Shown: one piece after another, positions 18,166-27,000 of the stretch
Numbering within the stretch: position 1 is the first letter of the stretch
Layout: every line of letters begins with the position of its first letter
Assembly (NCBI RefSeq): GCF_002873395.1
Contig: NZ_MCUV01000001.1
Location: forward strand, 1-64,000
DNA length: 64,000 bases
Direction of reading: 5' to 3'
DNA from: Vibrio sp. 10N.286.49.B3
GTDB lineage: Bacteria; Pseudomonadota; Gammaproteobacteria; Enterobacterales; Vibrionaceae
Notes under the pieces: generated by a model
Database searches by the model: none
Seen by the model: the letters and a program-made list of their open reading frames with translations, nothing else
Told to the model about the DNA's origin: nothing
Made by a program: the position numbers and the translations under genes

Positions 18166-18333
18166 ACTCTTTCCTTTGCAGTGTGCGATTAGATTAAATA
18201 AAGCTATAAGTAATACCGTTCGAGACATAAACCAGCGGTATTTGATGGAGAGAAGATACACAAGAGGAAGAAGGATTGGAAATTATCAATAGTTATGCTT
18301 TTGATAAAATTTTATTATAGATGGGTTAGGTTA

Positions 18334-18372
18334 TAAAAAAAGCGAGCGGAACATAGCCAACTCGCTTATAAA
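18334..18372 (-). terminator. Terminator downstream of rsmF
   Basis: Stem AAGCGAG / CTCGCTT with 14-nt loop. On the minus strand it is followed by a long T run. Confidence 0.7.
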
Positions 18373-18390
18373 AATTAAAGGGGTAAGCGA

Positions 18391-19821
18391 TTAAAAAAGG
18401 TTCTTATCGCGAACCAGCTCTCGAGGAAGCCCGTTTTTAATACGATTGCCAACCCATTTACCCAGACCAATGACGTCTTTACCTAGCATAACAAAAACTT
18501 CACCTTTACCTGATTGACCTTCAGGTCGAATATCTCGCCCCATAAACCATTCACGGGCATCATCAATCGACACGATGGCACTTTGAGCTTCAACATCGAT
18601 ACCGGTTGTTAAACTGGTTGCAACCTGATGCTGCCAGCGATAGCCCTTTTTATGAGTCTCGGCAATCTTGATTCCCATACGTGAAAAGCGTAACTCACCA
18701 ATCATTGGTTCTAGCGCAGTAGGGAATAACCAAACATCTTTATCACGCAGCCAGAGTTGGCTATCTTTAGGCAAGTTAATTTTAAGCGTGTCCTGCAATG
18801 ACTGAGCAATGTCTTGTGCGACTTTTGCAGAAGCTTTTTCAAAAGGAAATTTACCCATACGTTTTTTCACTTCAGGTGGTGTGACTGAAGCTAGTTTACG
18901 GATTTTTGCCACAAAGAAACCTTCCGAGTCGAAGATTTGTGGGTAGATGTGTAAGAAACCTTCTTCTGTCGTTGCCGCTTGAGCGTTATCAAATAAAGAA
19001 TCTAACGGCTCAAACGTCACAGCGTCACCAAAGGTCTCTTTTAAATGCAGACAAACATGCTGGTTCTCTTCCAAGCTTAAAGTACAGGTAGAGTAGACCA
19101 TAACACCATTTGGCTTTAATGCATGGAAGGCACTTTCAATCAGATCACGTTGGGTGTTACCAATATCGATGACAGAAGCCATACTCCAATTTTTCATTGC
19201 ATCAGCATCTTTACGGATAGTACCTTCGCCTGAGCATGGCGCATCCAGTAATACGGCATCAAATTGCTCTGGTAGCCAACCACCAAAAACACGGCCATCA
19301 AAGTTGCTTAGTGCTGTGTTACGTACACCACAACGCTCGATATTGGCATGCAATACTTTTACGCGACTTGCTGAAAATTCATTAGCAACAAGTACACCCG
19401 AGTTATCCATAAGAGCTGCAATTTGCGTTGTTTTTGAGCCTGGTGCTGCCGCCATATCTAAAACCGCGCTAAATTCGCTATCTTGGTTTTGGAAAAGAGC
19501 AGAAGGAGGCATCATTGAACTTGCTTCTTGGATATAGAACAAACCCGACATATGTTCGGCAGTATTGCCCAGTGGTACTTGTGATTCGTCCGCGTTAATC
19601 CAAAAACCAGTGTCACACCAAGGAACTGGAGATAATTCCCAGCCTTTTTCTTGCGCACGAACTAAAAAATCACTGACCGATATTTTTAAGGTATTAACTC
19701 GAATACTTTTACGCAATGGTCTTTTACAAGCAGCAATAAACGCATCCATATCTAGATGGCTTGGCATAATCGCTTTAATATTACGCAGGAATTCTTCAGG
19801 CAATTGAATATTTGGGTGCAA
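18391..19821 (-). CDS. rsmF: 16S rRNA (cytosine1407-C5)-methyltransferase RsmF
   Basis: The product is about 476 aa, versus 479 in E. coli RsmF (YebU). The RsmF signature region SIRVNTLKISVSDF is followed by the SAM site MAAAPGSKTTQ. The two active-site cysteines are in APCSGEGT and YSTCTLS, and a C-terminal PUA-like domain completes it. The open frame reaches 19908, but that ATG lies inside the terminator at 19885-19912. The homologous N-terminus starts at HPNIQLPEEFL. I therefore choose the TTG at 19821, with only a weak AGAG upstream. It lies next to letB as in E. coli yebT-yebU. Confidence 0.9.
   Translation of the reverse strand: MHPNIQLPEEFLRNIKAIMPSHLDMDAFIAACKRPLRKSIRVNTLKISVSDFLVRAQEKGWELSPVPWCDTGFWINADESQVPLGNTAEHMSGLFYIQEASSMMPPSALFQNQDSEFSAVLDMAAAPGSKTTQIAALMDNSGVLVANEFSASRVKVLHANIERCGVRNTALSNFDGRVFGGWLPEQFDAVLLDAPCSGEGTIRKDADAMKNWSMASVIDIGNTQRDLIESAFHALKPNGVMVYSTCTLSLEENQHVCLHLKETFGDAVTFEPLDSLFDNAQAATTEEGFLHIYPQIFDSEGFFVAKIRKLASVTPPEVKKRMGKFPFEKASAKVAQDIAQSLQDTLKINLPKDSQLWLRDKDVWLFPTALEPMIGELRFSRMGIKIAETHKKGYRWQHQVATSLTTGIDVEAQSAIVSIDDAREWFMGRDIRPEGQSGKGEVFVMLGKDVIGLGKWVGNRIKNGLPRELVRDKNLF
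19016..19028. promoter_or_regulatory. matS-like site, 12 of 13
   Basis: GTCACAGCGTCAC differs from GTGACRNYGTCAC only at position 3. It lies inside rsmF. It may be bound weakly or not at all. Confidence 0.35.
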
Positions 19822-19884
19822 TGGTGTGTACTCTGATACAAAATGAAGAAGGGATTTTAATGCAATTTTGCTAATGACTAAACC

Positions 19885-19912
19885 AAAAATGCAGCCCGAA
19901 AGCTGCATTTTT
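19885..19912. terminator. Rho-independent terminator downstream of letB
   Basis: Eleven-bp stem AAAAATGCAGC, loop CCGAAA, GCTGCATTTTT. It lies between letB and rsmF on the minus strand. Confidence 0.85.
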
Positions 19913-19929
19913 ACTAATTAGAATCAATT

Positions 19930-22599
19930 TTATGGTTTAGGAATTGGGGTCCGCCACTTTTTCCATTGATCTTCAGCTTTATCGTGCAGCAAGAAAGATT
20001 GATTCTCTTTTGCTGGTGGCTGAAGTTGATTTTGCTCTGGTGTCGCAAATGTAATACCGCCACGCATTAAGCTATCTATTGTGCCAGCTTTTATATTCGC
20101 ACCAGTTAGACCAATAGACACATCAATACCAGAAATATTCCAGAAAATAGAATTTTGGCGAATAAGGTAAGCGTAGTCAGGTTGAATCGAGATGGTAGAA
20201 ATGATTCTATCGGCAAAATCCCCCAAAACCACATTAGTCACTTTCCCGATTTCAATATCACGGTATAAGATTGGGGTTCCTTTCATGATTGAGCCACGAT
20301 GTTCACTTTGCAGAGTGAATGTCATGCCAACTTGTTCAGCTTTCCCTTTGACTAATGGAAATTGAAATAGAGCTTCTCCGTTACCTGGACTAACTTCGAT
20401 AAAGGGGGCTAAGATTGCCCCTAAATTTTCGACACCATCCAAACCTAACTTAGGTTCAGCAAGCCAAAAACGACTGCCTGATCGCGCGATGTGTCCGACA
20501 TACTCTGGCAAAACACGGGCATAAATTTGCACATTTTTGATTTGAAAGTTTGGTTTAACCTGAGTCACTTCACCAATATTGACCCCTTGGTATTTGATGG
20601 GTGTGCCTGGCTCTATCTCTTGGTTATGAGCGGTTGTTAATATAATCTCACGACCGAATTTCTGGGCTTGTTTATGATCGGCATACAGCTTCCAGTTATT
20701 GGCCACTTTGTTTTCTATTCCTGGAATATCATCAAAAGCAATGCCTCCCTGTAATAAGGTCTTTAAAGGCGCTGCTTTTATACTGACACCTGCAAGCGTG
20801 GCATCAACCTCAACGCCTGAACGATTCCAAAAAACCGTTTTATTGCTAATCAGATGCTTATAGCGATTTTCTATTGTGGCATTAATTTTTACGCCACCAT
20901 CAATTAGGTGAAAGTCTGCAACACTACCGACTTGTAAGTTGCGGTAAAGCAGAGGGCTTCCTTTTGAAATCGAGGGGAGTTCATCAGAAAATAAACGAAT
21001 GGTTTCCGAACCAGATAAATTATATTTTGCTAATTCAGCGAGCGATTGACTCTGAAAAAGTTGATATTCATTTTTGGTCTTATTATTTCCTTCACTGACA
21101 AAGCTGATTGAGCCTGACAGAAGTTGTGCTGCTGGTGGTACCGTAACACTTAAGCCGGCTTCGGTAAGTTCTGCCGTTGCACTGCCGGTCACAAAGAAAC
21201 GGTTTTGAGACTTAATTAATGGTGCGTATTGATTATCAATTAATACGTCCATATAAACTTCATTGGTTTGGTTGTTAATACCCACGGTATCGATAAGACC
21301 AACGTTGATGACCGATCCAATCGCAATGCCTTTATAAAGAATATTGGTTCCTTCACCTAGCCCAAATGAGTTATTTGAGACTAAGCGTAGGGCGATAGAT
21401 TGAGCTTGTTGCTGACTGAACTCATGTTTACGAATCGCGGTAAAGTCACGAGATTTTTCCCCTTCACCAGGTACTATGGTCAAAAAGTTACCCGTGATCA
21501 GGTTGCTAATATTCTCTACGCCACTTAATGAGACCTTTGCTTCTTCAAGAATAAACTTGGTACCTGAAGTGAGCATGTCATTAAAGGTCGGTTGAATAGC
21601 AGCAGAGGCTCTAATTGTCTCTCTGTCTCTACTCAGTGTCACGTTGGTAATTTGACCGATCTCTAAGCCTCTATACATAATCGGTGTGCCAGAAGCGTTA
21701 ATGTTATTATCATCGGGCAGAGCAATATTAATCGCAATGCCTCGACCTGCCGTTTTAAGATCGGGATATAAACGGAAGGAGGCTTCATCATCAACCGGCT
21801 CACCTTTGTTTGGTGAGTCTACGGCAATCGAGCCATTTAACAAAGCACTGAAACTTTCTAGGCGAACATCAACCCCTTCAAAACCTATACTTGCGCCAAG
21901 TCCACTGACATTCCAAAAGCGGCTATCTTTATTAATTAAGTGACGGTATTCATTGTTGATAGACGCTTCTATATCAACAGATTTAGCGTTTTCCGCTAAT
22001 TTATAGCTATAGACTTCACCAATAGGGATTTTTTTATAAATAATCTGTGAACCGACGGATATGCCACCTAAATCTTTAGCTTTTAGATTGATATTCAACC
22101 CTTGTGAAGCAAGTAGATCGGCTGGAGCACTATCTAGTCCATTGAACACTCGTTGAGGTTGATCGGAAGTACTGCTTGGGTGAATCGCAATGTAATTACC
22201 AGACACTAAGGCATCAAGCCCCGAAATTCCCGATAAACTTGCTGTTGGTTTAACGAGCCAAAAGCGAGTGCCTTCAGAGAGTAGACTCGTGGCTTCAGGG
22301 TATATATCAGCATCGACATAGATATTAGATAAATCTTCAGACAGAGTGATGTCTCTTACCATCCCCACCTCTAAACCTTGGTAGCGGATCGTCGTTCGAC
22401 CAGCAACTAACCCTTGTGCATCAGGGAAGTAAATTTGAACTCGTTGACCAGCACCATGAATTGATTTCATTACTAACCAACCGGCTAAAACTAAAGTCAG
22501 AATAGGTAATATCCATAAAGGAGAGATCATTCTACTTTTTTTAATTTCAGGCTTATATGATGCTTGAGAGTTAGTTTCTTTATTCATTCCCTGACTCAT
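19930..22599 (-). CDS. letB: LetB (YebT) seven-MCE-domain lipid transport tube
   Basis: The product is about 889 aa, against 877 in E. coli LetB. One N-terminal membrane segment (ISPLWILPILTLVLAG) is followed by seven tandem MCE domains. Each is recognisable by a G-x-x-(I/V)-x-Y-x-x-(L/I/V)-x-(I/V)-G-x-V pattern such as IRYQGLEVG, IYKKIPIG, MYRGLEIG, LYKGIAIG, LYRNLQVG, IKYQGVNIG and LYRDIEIG. LetB forms a hydrophobic tunnel across the periplasm for phospholipid movement between membranes. I start at the ATG at 22599 (MSQ, as in E. coli); 22587 is the alternative. It overlaps the end of letA by about 20 bases, implying translational coupling. Confidence 0.92.
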   Translation of the reverse strand: MSQGMNKETNSQASYKPEIKKSRMISPLWILPILTLVLAGWLVMKSIHGAGQRVQIYFPDAQGLVAGRTTIRYQGLEVGMVRDITLSEDLSNIYVDADIYPEATSLLSEGTRFWLVKPTASLSGISGLDALVSGNYIAIHPSSTSDQPQRVFNGLDSAPADLLASQGLNINLKAKDLGGISVGSQIIYKKIPIGEVYSYKLAENAKSVDIEASINNEYRHLINKDSRFWNVSGLGASIGFEGVDVRLESFSALLNGSIAVDSPNKGEPVDDEASFRLYPDLKTAGRGIAINIALPDDNNINASGTPIMYRGLEIGQITNVTLSRDRETIRASAAIQPTFNDMLTSGTKFILEEAKVSLSGVENISNLITGNFLTIVPGEGEKSRDFTAIRKHEFSQQQAQSIALRLVSNNSFGLGEGTNILYKGIAIGSVINVGLIDTVGINNQTNEVYMDVLIDNQYAPLIKSQNRFFVTGSATAELTEAGLSVTVPPAAQLLSGSISFVSEGNNKTKNEYQLFQSQSLAELAKYNLSGSETIRLFSDELPSISKGSPLLYRNLQVGSVADFHLIDGGVKINATIENRYKHLISNKTVFWNRSGVEVDATLAGVSIKAAPLKTLLQGGIAFDDIPGIENKVANNWKLYADHKQAQKFGREIILTTAHNQEIEPGTPIKYQGVNIGEVTQVKPNFQIKNVQIYARVLPEYVGHIARSGSRFWLAEPKLGLDGVENLGAILAPFIEVSPGNGEALFQFPLVKGKAEQVGMTFTLQSEHRGSIMKGTPILYRDIEIGKVTNVVLGDFADRIISTISIQPDYAYLIRQNSIFWNISGIDVSIGLTGANIKAGTIDSLMRGGITFATPEQNQLQPPAKENQSFLLHDKAEDQWKKWRTPIPKP

Positions 22600-23827
22600 T
22601 ATTTGATGTGTTTTGGTAGTTATCCCAGATGTATCTAGGATCAATGCTTTCAGCAGCTAACATAGTGAATACGACGACTAGGCCAAAGGCAACCGCGCCA
22701 TAACCGGGTGTAAAATTAAGGATCTGACCTCTATCAACTAAAGTCATCATGATTGAAATAACAAAAAGATCCATCACTGACCACTTACCAATCCACTTGA
22801 CTGCAAAGTAAATGACCATTCTTTGGCGATGGAAAAGAGTATGCTTGAATTGAATGCAGAGCAAAATATACGCAAGACCTAAAATTTTAGCGACTGGAAC
22901 AATGATACTGGCTATAAATATAATTGCGGCTATGCCATACATGTCATGTTGAATTAATCCAGCGACACCTGAGAATATCGTATCTTCTAATTGCTGACCA
23001 TTAGTGATTAACACCGAAATAGGGATCAAGTTAGCAGGGAAGATTGCCACACATGCCGCGAGTAGATAAGCCCATGTCTTTTGGATGGAGTTAGGCTTTC
23101 TATGGCGAAGTGGTGAGTGGCATCGTAAGCAATGAGTCGTATTGCTTTGTGATAAATGACAATGGTGGCAATGTGCCTCTTTATGGGCACTAGAATAGTT
23201 ACACTCGGATTTCCATTGCTCCCAATAGCGACGAGTACTTATGCGGCTAATTAATAAGACAGTACAAACTTGTAACAGGATTAGACCAAGCAGACCAGGG
23301 CCAATATAGATATCAGAGTAATCTTGTAGCTTAAAGCACGATACTGCAATGCTAACGAGAAAAACATCGGTCATCATCCAATGCTTTAAGTAGTGGATAA
23401 GTAATAATGAGTATCGAAGAGAGTGAAACCAGCGCTTCTTTAATGCAAGGTGCGCCATCACGACAGAGGAGCAGACAATAAAGGGCGCTATTGAGCTACA
23501 AAATAGAACCAGTAATGCGAGTAAGACAAAACCATCACTAATCAAAGCCATAATACCAGCTGGTAGTGTCGCTGGTATCATTACCCCGACAAGGCGAATA
23601 CTAATGTATTCAAAAAAATGTGATGGGATGAAAAGTAACAAGCAAGTAATGGCAATTGCTAAATTGCCAGAAAGGGAAGGAGAGCCCCCTCGATAAAGTT
23701 GCATACCACAGCGAGGGCAGTATGCAGAGTATCTTTTATCGAGGGGGATAGTGTCGACAGGTAGCTCACAACCTTGGCATAGGCGTGTGGTTTGAGGTGC
23801 GCTACCATGAGAAGAACAAAGGGTCAT
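22580..23827 (-). CDS. letA: LetA (YebS/PqiA family) inner-membrane partner of LetB
   Basis: The product is 415 aa. It shows the PqiA/LetA duplication: a zinc-ribbon (CQGC and CPRC) plus about four membrane segments, then a second ribbon (CHHC and CLRC) plus four more. It is the inner-membrane component that works with the LetB tube in lipid transport. The gene is followed by overlapping letB. Upstream is the ABC exporter with 21 bp between, so the three may be one transcript. Confidence 0.92.
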   Translation of the reverse strand: MTLCSSHGSAPQTTRLCQGCELPVDTIPLDKRYSAYCPRCGMQLYRGGSPSLSGNLAIAITCLLLFIPSHFFEYISIRLVGVMIPATLPAGIMALISDGFVLLALLVLFCSSIAPFIVCSSVVMAHLALKKRWFHSLRYSLLLIHYLKHWMMTDVFLVSIAVSCFKLQDYSDIYIGPGLLGLILLQVCTVLLISRISTRRYWEQWKSECNYSSAHKEAHCHHCHLSQSNTTHCLRCHSPLRHRKPNSIQKTWAYLLAACVAIFPANLIPISVLITNGQQLEDTIFSGVAGLIQHDMYGIAAIIFIASIIVPVAKILGLAYILLCIQFKHTLFHRQRMVIYFAVKWIGKWSVMDLFVISIMMTLVDRGQILNFTPGYGAVAFGLVVVFTMLAAESIDPRYIWDNYQNTSNNESGNE

Positions 23828-23848
23828 ACAACCCCTGTTAGGAACAGG

Positions 23849-25645
23849 TTAAGCATTTGACTGTAGTGTGCCGTACAGAGCTTGGTATAATCCATCTTGT
23901 TCAACGAGTTCTCCGTGTGTGCCAGTTTGACTAACTTGTCCATCTTCTAGTACATAAATAAGATCAGCTTGTTTTACCGCTGAGAGGCGATGGGCGACGA
24001 TTAGCGTCGTTCTATTTTTTAGAAAGTCAGTGAGCGCTTTATGTAATGCTGATTCTGTTGCTGTATCTAAAGCGGATGTTGCTTCATCTAAAATCACAAA
24101 TTGTGGATTACTTAATACCATTCGAGCAATGGCTAATCGTTGTCTCTGACCGCCAGAAAGACGAATACCGTTACGTCCAATTTGTGTCTCTAAACCATCA
24201 CTGAGTTGCTTAATAATATCTTGTAATTGAGCAACTTCCAACGCTTTCCAAAGTTGAGCATCATCATATTGACCACCTAAAGTAAGATTATGCCTTAAGC
24301 TGTCATTAAATAATATCGGTTGTTGTAAAACAACGGCAATTTGCTCTCTTATAATTTCATAACTAATATCATCGGCCTTTTCACCATTATATCGAATAAC
24401 ACCAGTATCCGGTCTATAAACCCCCATGAGTAATTGAATTAACGTCGATTTGCCACCACCACTTGTGCCAACGAGGGCAATTTTTTTACCTGCTGGGATC
24501 GTTAATGAGAAGTTTTTAAGCACATTTCGCTCAGCACTATAAGCAAAAGTGACATTATCAACATTAATATCGACCGCTCGTTGATCAGTAAAGGGGTTCA
24601 CTTTGCTAACCGGTCGATACTCTTCTTCTAGTGATAACAAGGCATTGATACGCGTTAATGCTGCTTTTGCGCTATACCATGAAAATTGAATGCCGAGTAA
24701 CTCTTGAACTGGAGAAAGCATAAACCATAAATAACTAAAGACGGCAAAAATCTGACCTATGGTTAAATCACTAAAGAGAACCATAAGCATAGCAATAGCT
24801 CTAAATAGCTCAAAACCAAGTAAGAAGAGTAAGAAAGAAACCCGTCCAGCGGCTTCCGATTGCCAAGCATACTTATCAGCATCAATACGAATTTGGTCAG
24901 CCTGTAGCTTGAGCTCGCTTAAAAACTCACGCTCTCGGTTGGCTGCTCGTAGCTGGTATATCCCATCAAGGGTTTCAACTAAACGATTTTGGAATTGTTC
25001 AAATGATTGATTTTCTTGTTTTTTTAAGTGTTTTACCATGCCGCCAAGTTTGCGTGAAAAATACACAACAACTGGATTGACAATAAGAATAAACAAACCT
25101 AGACGCCACTCTAACCATAGTAGGACGCCAGCAGTACCTATAACAGTAAGCAAACTAATTAGAAAGCGACTAAGCGTTGAGCCAATAAACTTATCGATAG
25201 TTTCAATATCGGTAATTAAGTGTGCATTAATACCGCCACTACCCGTTGTTTCATACTGACGAATACTGATGCGACCTAATTTATCGATCATTAGAGTGCG
25301 CATTTGATAAGTGATGGTCTTGGAGACTAAAGTAAACTGGCGACTTTGAAGGATATTAAAGGCTTGGCTTAAAGTACGCATCAGAATGACAAGAACAAGC
25401 GTTAGCGCTATATAGCCAATAGGACTCTGCCAAGCTGTAGGGAGAAGCATGTTCATTAGATCTAAGCCTGAAGCCGGCTGATCTAATAGCACTTCATCAA
25501 CCATTAATGGCATTAATAAAGGAATAGGGACACTAATCAATGTCGCAATGACAGCAATAAAGTTAGCAAAAATCAGCTTGGTTTTATGTTTTTTTGCTTG
25601 AGTTATTAACCAAGAGCGGCTAATAGTAGCATTTGAATTAGACAT
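23849..25645 (-). CDS. ABC exporter, transmembrane and ATPase domains fused (MsbA/multidrug type)
   Basis: The product is 598 aa. An N-terminal six-helix exporter domain covers about residues 1-320. The ATPase domain then shows Walker A GTSGGGKST, signature LSGGQRQR, Walker B FVILDEATSALD and the switch VAHRLS. It works as a dimer in the inner membrane; substrate is not predictable (lipid, drug or peptide). It lies between letA and msrC, a place where E. coli has no gene (msrC and yebS are adjacent there). It reads with letAB. Confidence 0.9.
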   Translation of the reverse strand: MSNSNATISRSWLITQAKKHKTKLIFANFIAVIATLISVPIPLLMPLMVDEVLLDQPASGLDLMNMLLPTAWQSPIGYIALTLVLVILMRTLSQAFNILQSRQFTLVSKTITYQMRTLMIDKLGRISIRQYETTGSGGINAHLITDIETIDKFIGSTLSRFLISLLTVIGTAGVLLWLEWRLGLFILIVNPVVVYFSRKLGGMVKHLKKQENQSFEQFQNRLVETLDGIYQLRAANREREFLSELKLQADQIRIDADKYAWQSEAAGRVSFLLFLLGFELFRAIAMLMVLFSDLTIGQIFAVFSYLWFMLSPVQELLGIQFSWYSAKAALTRINALLSLEEEYRPVSKVNPFTDQRAVDINVDNVTFAYSAERNVLKNFSLTIPAGKKIALVGTSGGGKSTLIQLLMGVYRPDTGVIRYNGEKADDISYEIIREQIAVVLQQPILFNDSLRHNLTLGGQYDDAQLWKALEVAQLQDIIKQLSDGLETQIGRNGIRLSGGQRQRLAIARMVLSNPQFVILDEATSALDTATESALHKALTDFLKNRTTLIVAHRLSAVKQADLIYVLEDGQVSQTGTHGELVEQDGLYQALYGTLQSNA

Positions 25646-25754
25646 TGTAGTGAGAATGAGTCCTATTTAGGTTGGTATTGGCATTTTACTGAAATGCCCC
25701 CATAATGGAAGTATCAATTTAATCAGATTGCTACAATAGTATTAGGAAGTTACT

Positions 25755-26246
25755 ATGAAAATAGAACACTATGAGCGCTTAACCAAACAAGCTTTAGCAT
25801 TAATTGAATCAGAAAGTGACCTAGTAGCCAACTTAGCGAATATAAGTGCGCTATTATCAATGGAGTTAGAACACTTAAATTGGGTCGGCTTTTACTTAGT
25901 TAAGCCAAGTAAAAGTAGCCAAGAGAAAGAGTTGGTTTTAGGACCATTCCAAGGCTTACCAGCTTGTGTCAGAATTCCATTTGGAAGAGGGGTGTGTGGT
26001 ACGGCGGTTCAAACTAATACCGTACAGCGTATACATGACGTTCATACCTTTGAAGGGCATATTGCCTGCGATGCAGCAAGTAACTCGGAACTCGTGATTC
26101 CTTTTTCAATTGGTGGTGAAATAGCGGGAGTGTTAGATATCGATAGCCCAAATGTTGGTCGATTTAGCGAAATTGATGAGCAAGGGCTGACAAAATTGAT
26201 GTCAGAAGCCGAAAAGGTGCTCAATTCACACGCTAACAAGCATTAA
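25755..26246 (+). CDS. msrC: Free methionine-(R)-sulfoxide reductase
   Basis: The product is 163 aa, a single GAF domain of the fRMsr (YebR) family. The catalytic cysteines are in context ACVRIPFGRGVCGTA and GHIACDAAS, with the LNWVGFYL and SELVIPF segments. It reduces free Met-R-sulfoxide, not protein-bound. The start has AGGAAG six bases upstream. In E. coli msrC (yebR) also lies between the proQ-prc pair and yebS-yebT. Confidence 0.93.
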   Translation: MKIEHYERLTKQALALIESESDLVANLANISALLSMELEHLNWVGFYLVKPSKSSQEKELVLGPFQGLPACVRIPFGRGVCGTAVQTNTVQRIHDVHTFEGHIACDAASNSELVIPFSIGGEIAGVLDIDSPNVGRFSEIDEQGLTKLMSEAEKVLNSHANKH

Positions 26247-26347
26247 TTAATATTTGAGTGTGGTTTTTCCGTTGCATCTCTCTATAATACGTAAATTATT
26301 TTATCTTAATGATGCCAGCGGAATAACCGCAATAACCAGGAACCCTC

Positions 26348-26983
26348 ATGGAAAACACTGAAAAGTTAAAAAACAGCAAAGAAGTTATCGCATATATTGC
26401 TGAATGTTTCCCTAAATGCTTTACTTTAGAAGGTGAAGCTAAACCACTTAAAATTGGTATTTTTCAAGATCTTGCTGAACGTCTAAATGAAGATGAAAAA
26501 GTAAGTAAAACTCAACTGCGTGCAGCTTTACGTCAGTACACTTCATCATGGCGCTACCTTCACGGTGCTAAACCTGGTGCTGTTCGTGTTGATCTAGATG
26601 GCAATGACGCTGGTGAGTTAGAAGAAGAACATGTAGAGCACGCAAAAACAGCACTTGCTGAAAGCAAAGCTCGCGTACAAGCTCGTCGTAAAGAGCAAGC
26701 ACAAAAAGCACGTGAAGAGAACAAAGCAGCAGCGAAAGCAAAAACTGCTAAAAAACCTCAAGCTCGTCGTGCTGCACCAAAAGCAAAACCGGCGACACAA
26801 GATAAGCCAGTTGAAACTCGCGCTCTAAATGCTGATGAACTAATCACAGGTAAGAACGTAAATATCAACATGGGTAAAGGAAACATGGCTGCGACCATTG
26901 TTGAAATCAATAAGGAAGATGTGCGTGTTCAACTTGCAAACGGCCTACAAATGGTTGTGAAAGCGGAGCACTTGCGCGCATAA
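26348..26983 (+). CDS. proQ: RNA chaperone ProQ
   Basis: The product is 211 aa. The N-terminal ProQ/FinO RNA-binding domain (residues ~1-120) includes [22 protein letters not shown] and [13 protein letters not shown]. It is followed by a lysine/alanine-rich linker and a C-terminal Tudor-like domain ([16 protein letters not shown]). ProQ binds structured small RNAs and 3' ends of mRNAs. A -10-like TATAAT (26283-26288) lies 60 bases upstream. It is followed by prc after 17 bp, the conserved proQ-prc operon. Confidence 0.96.
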   Translation: MENTEKLKNSKEVIAYIAECFPKCFTLEGEAKPLKIGIFQDLAERLNEDEKVSKTQLRAALRQYTSSWRYLHGAKPGAVRVDLDGNDAGELEEEHVEHAKTALAESKARVQARRKEQAQKAREENKAAAKAKTAKKPQARRAAPKAKPATQDKPVETRALNADELITGKNVNINMGKGNMAATIVEINKEDVRVQLANGLQMVVKAEHLRA

Positions 26984-27000
26984 AGGAGATACTCCTACGC

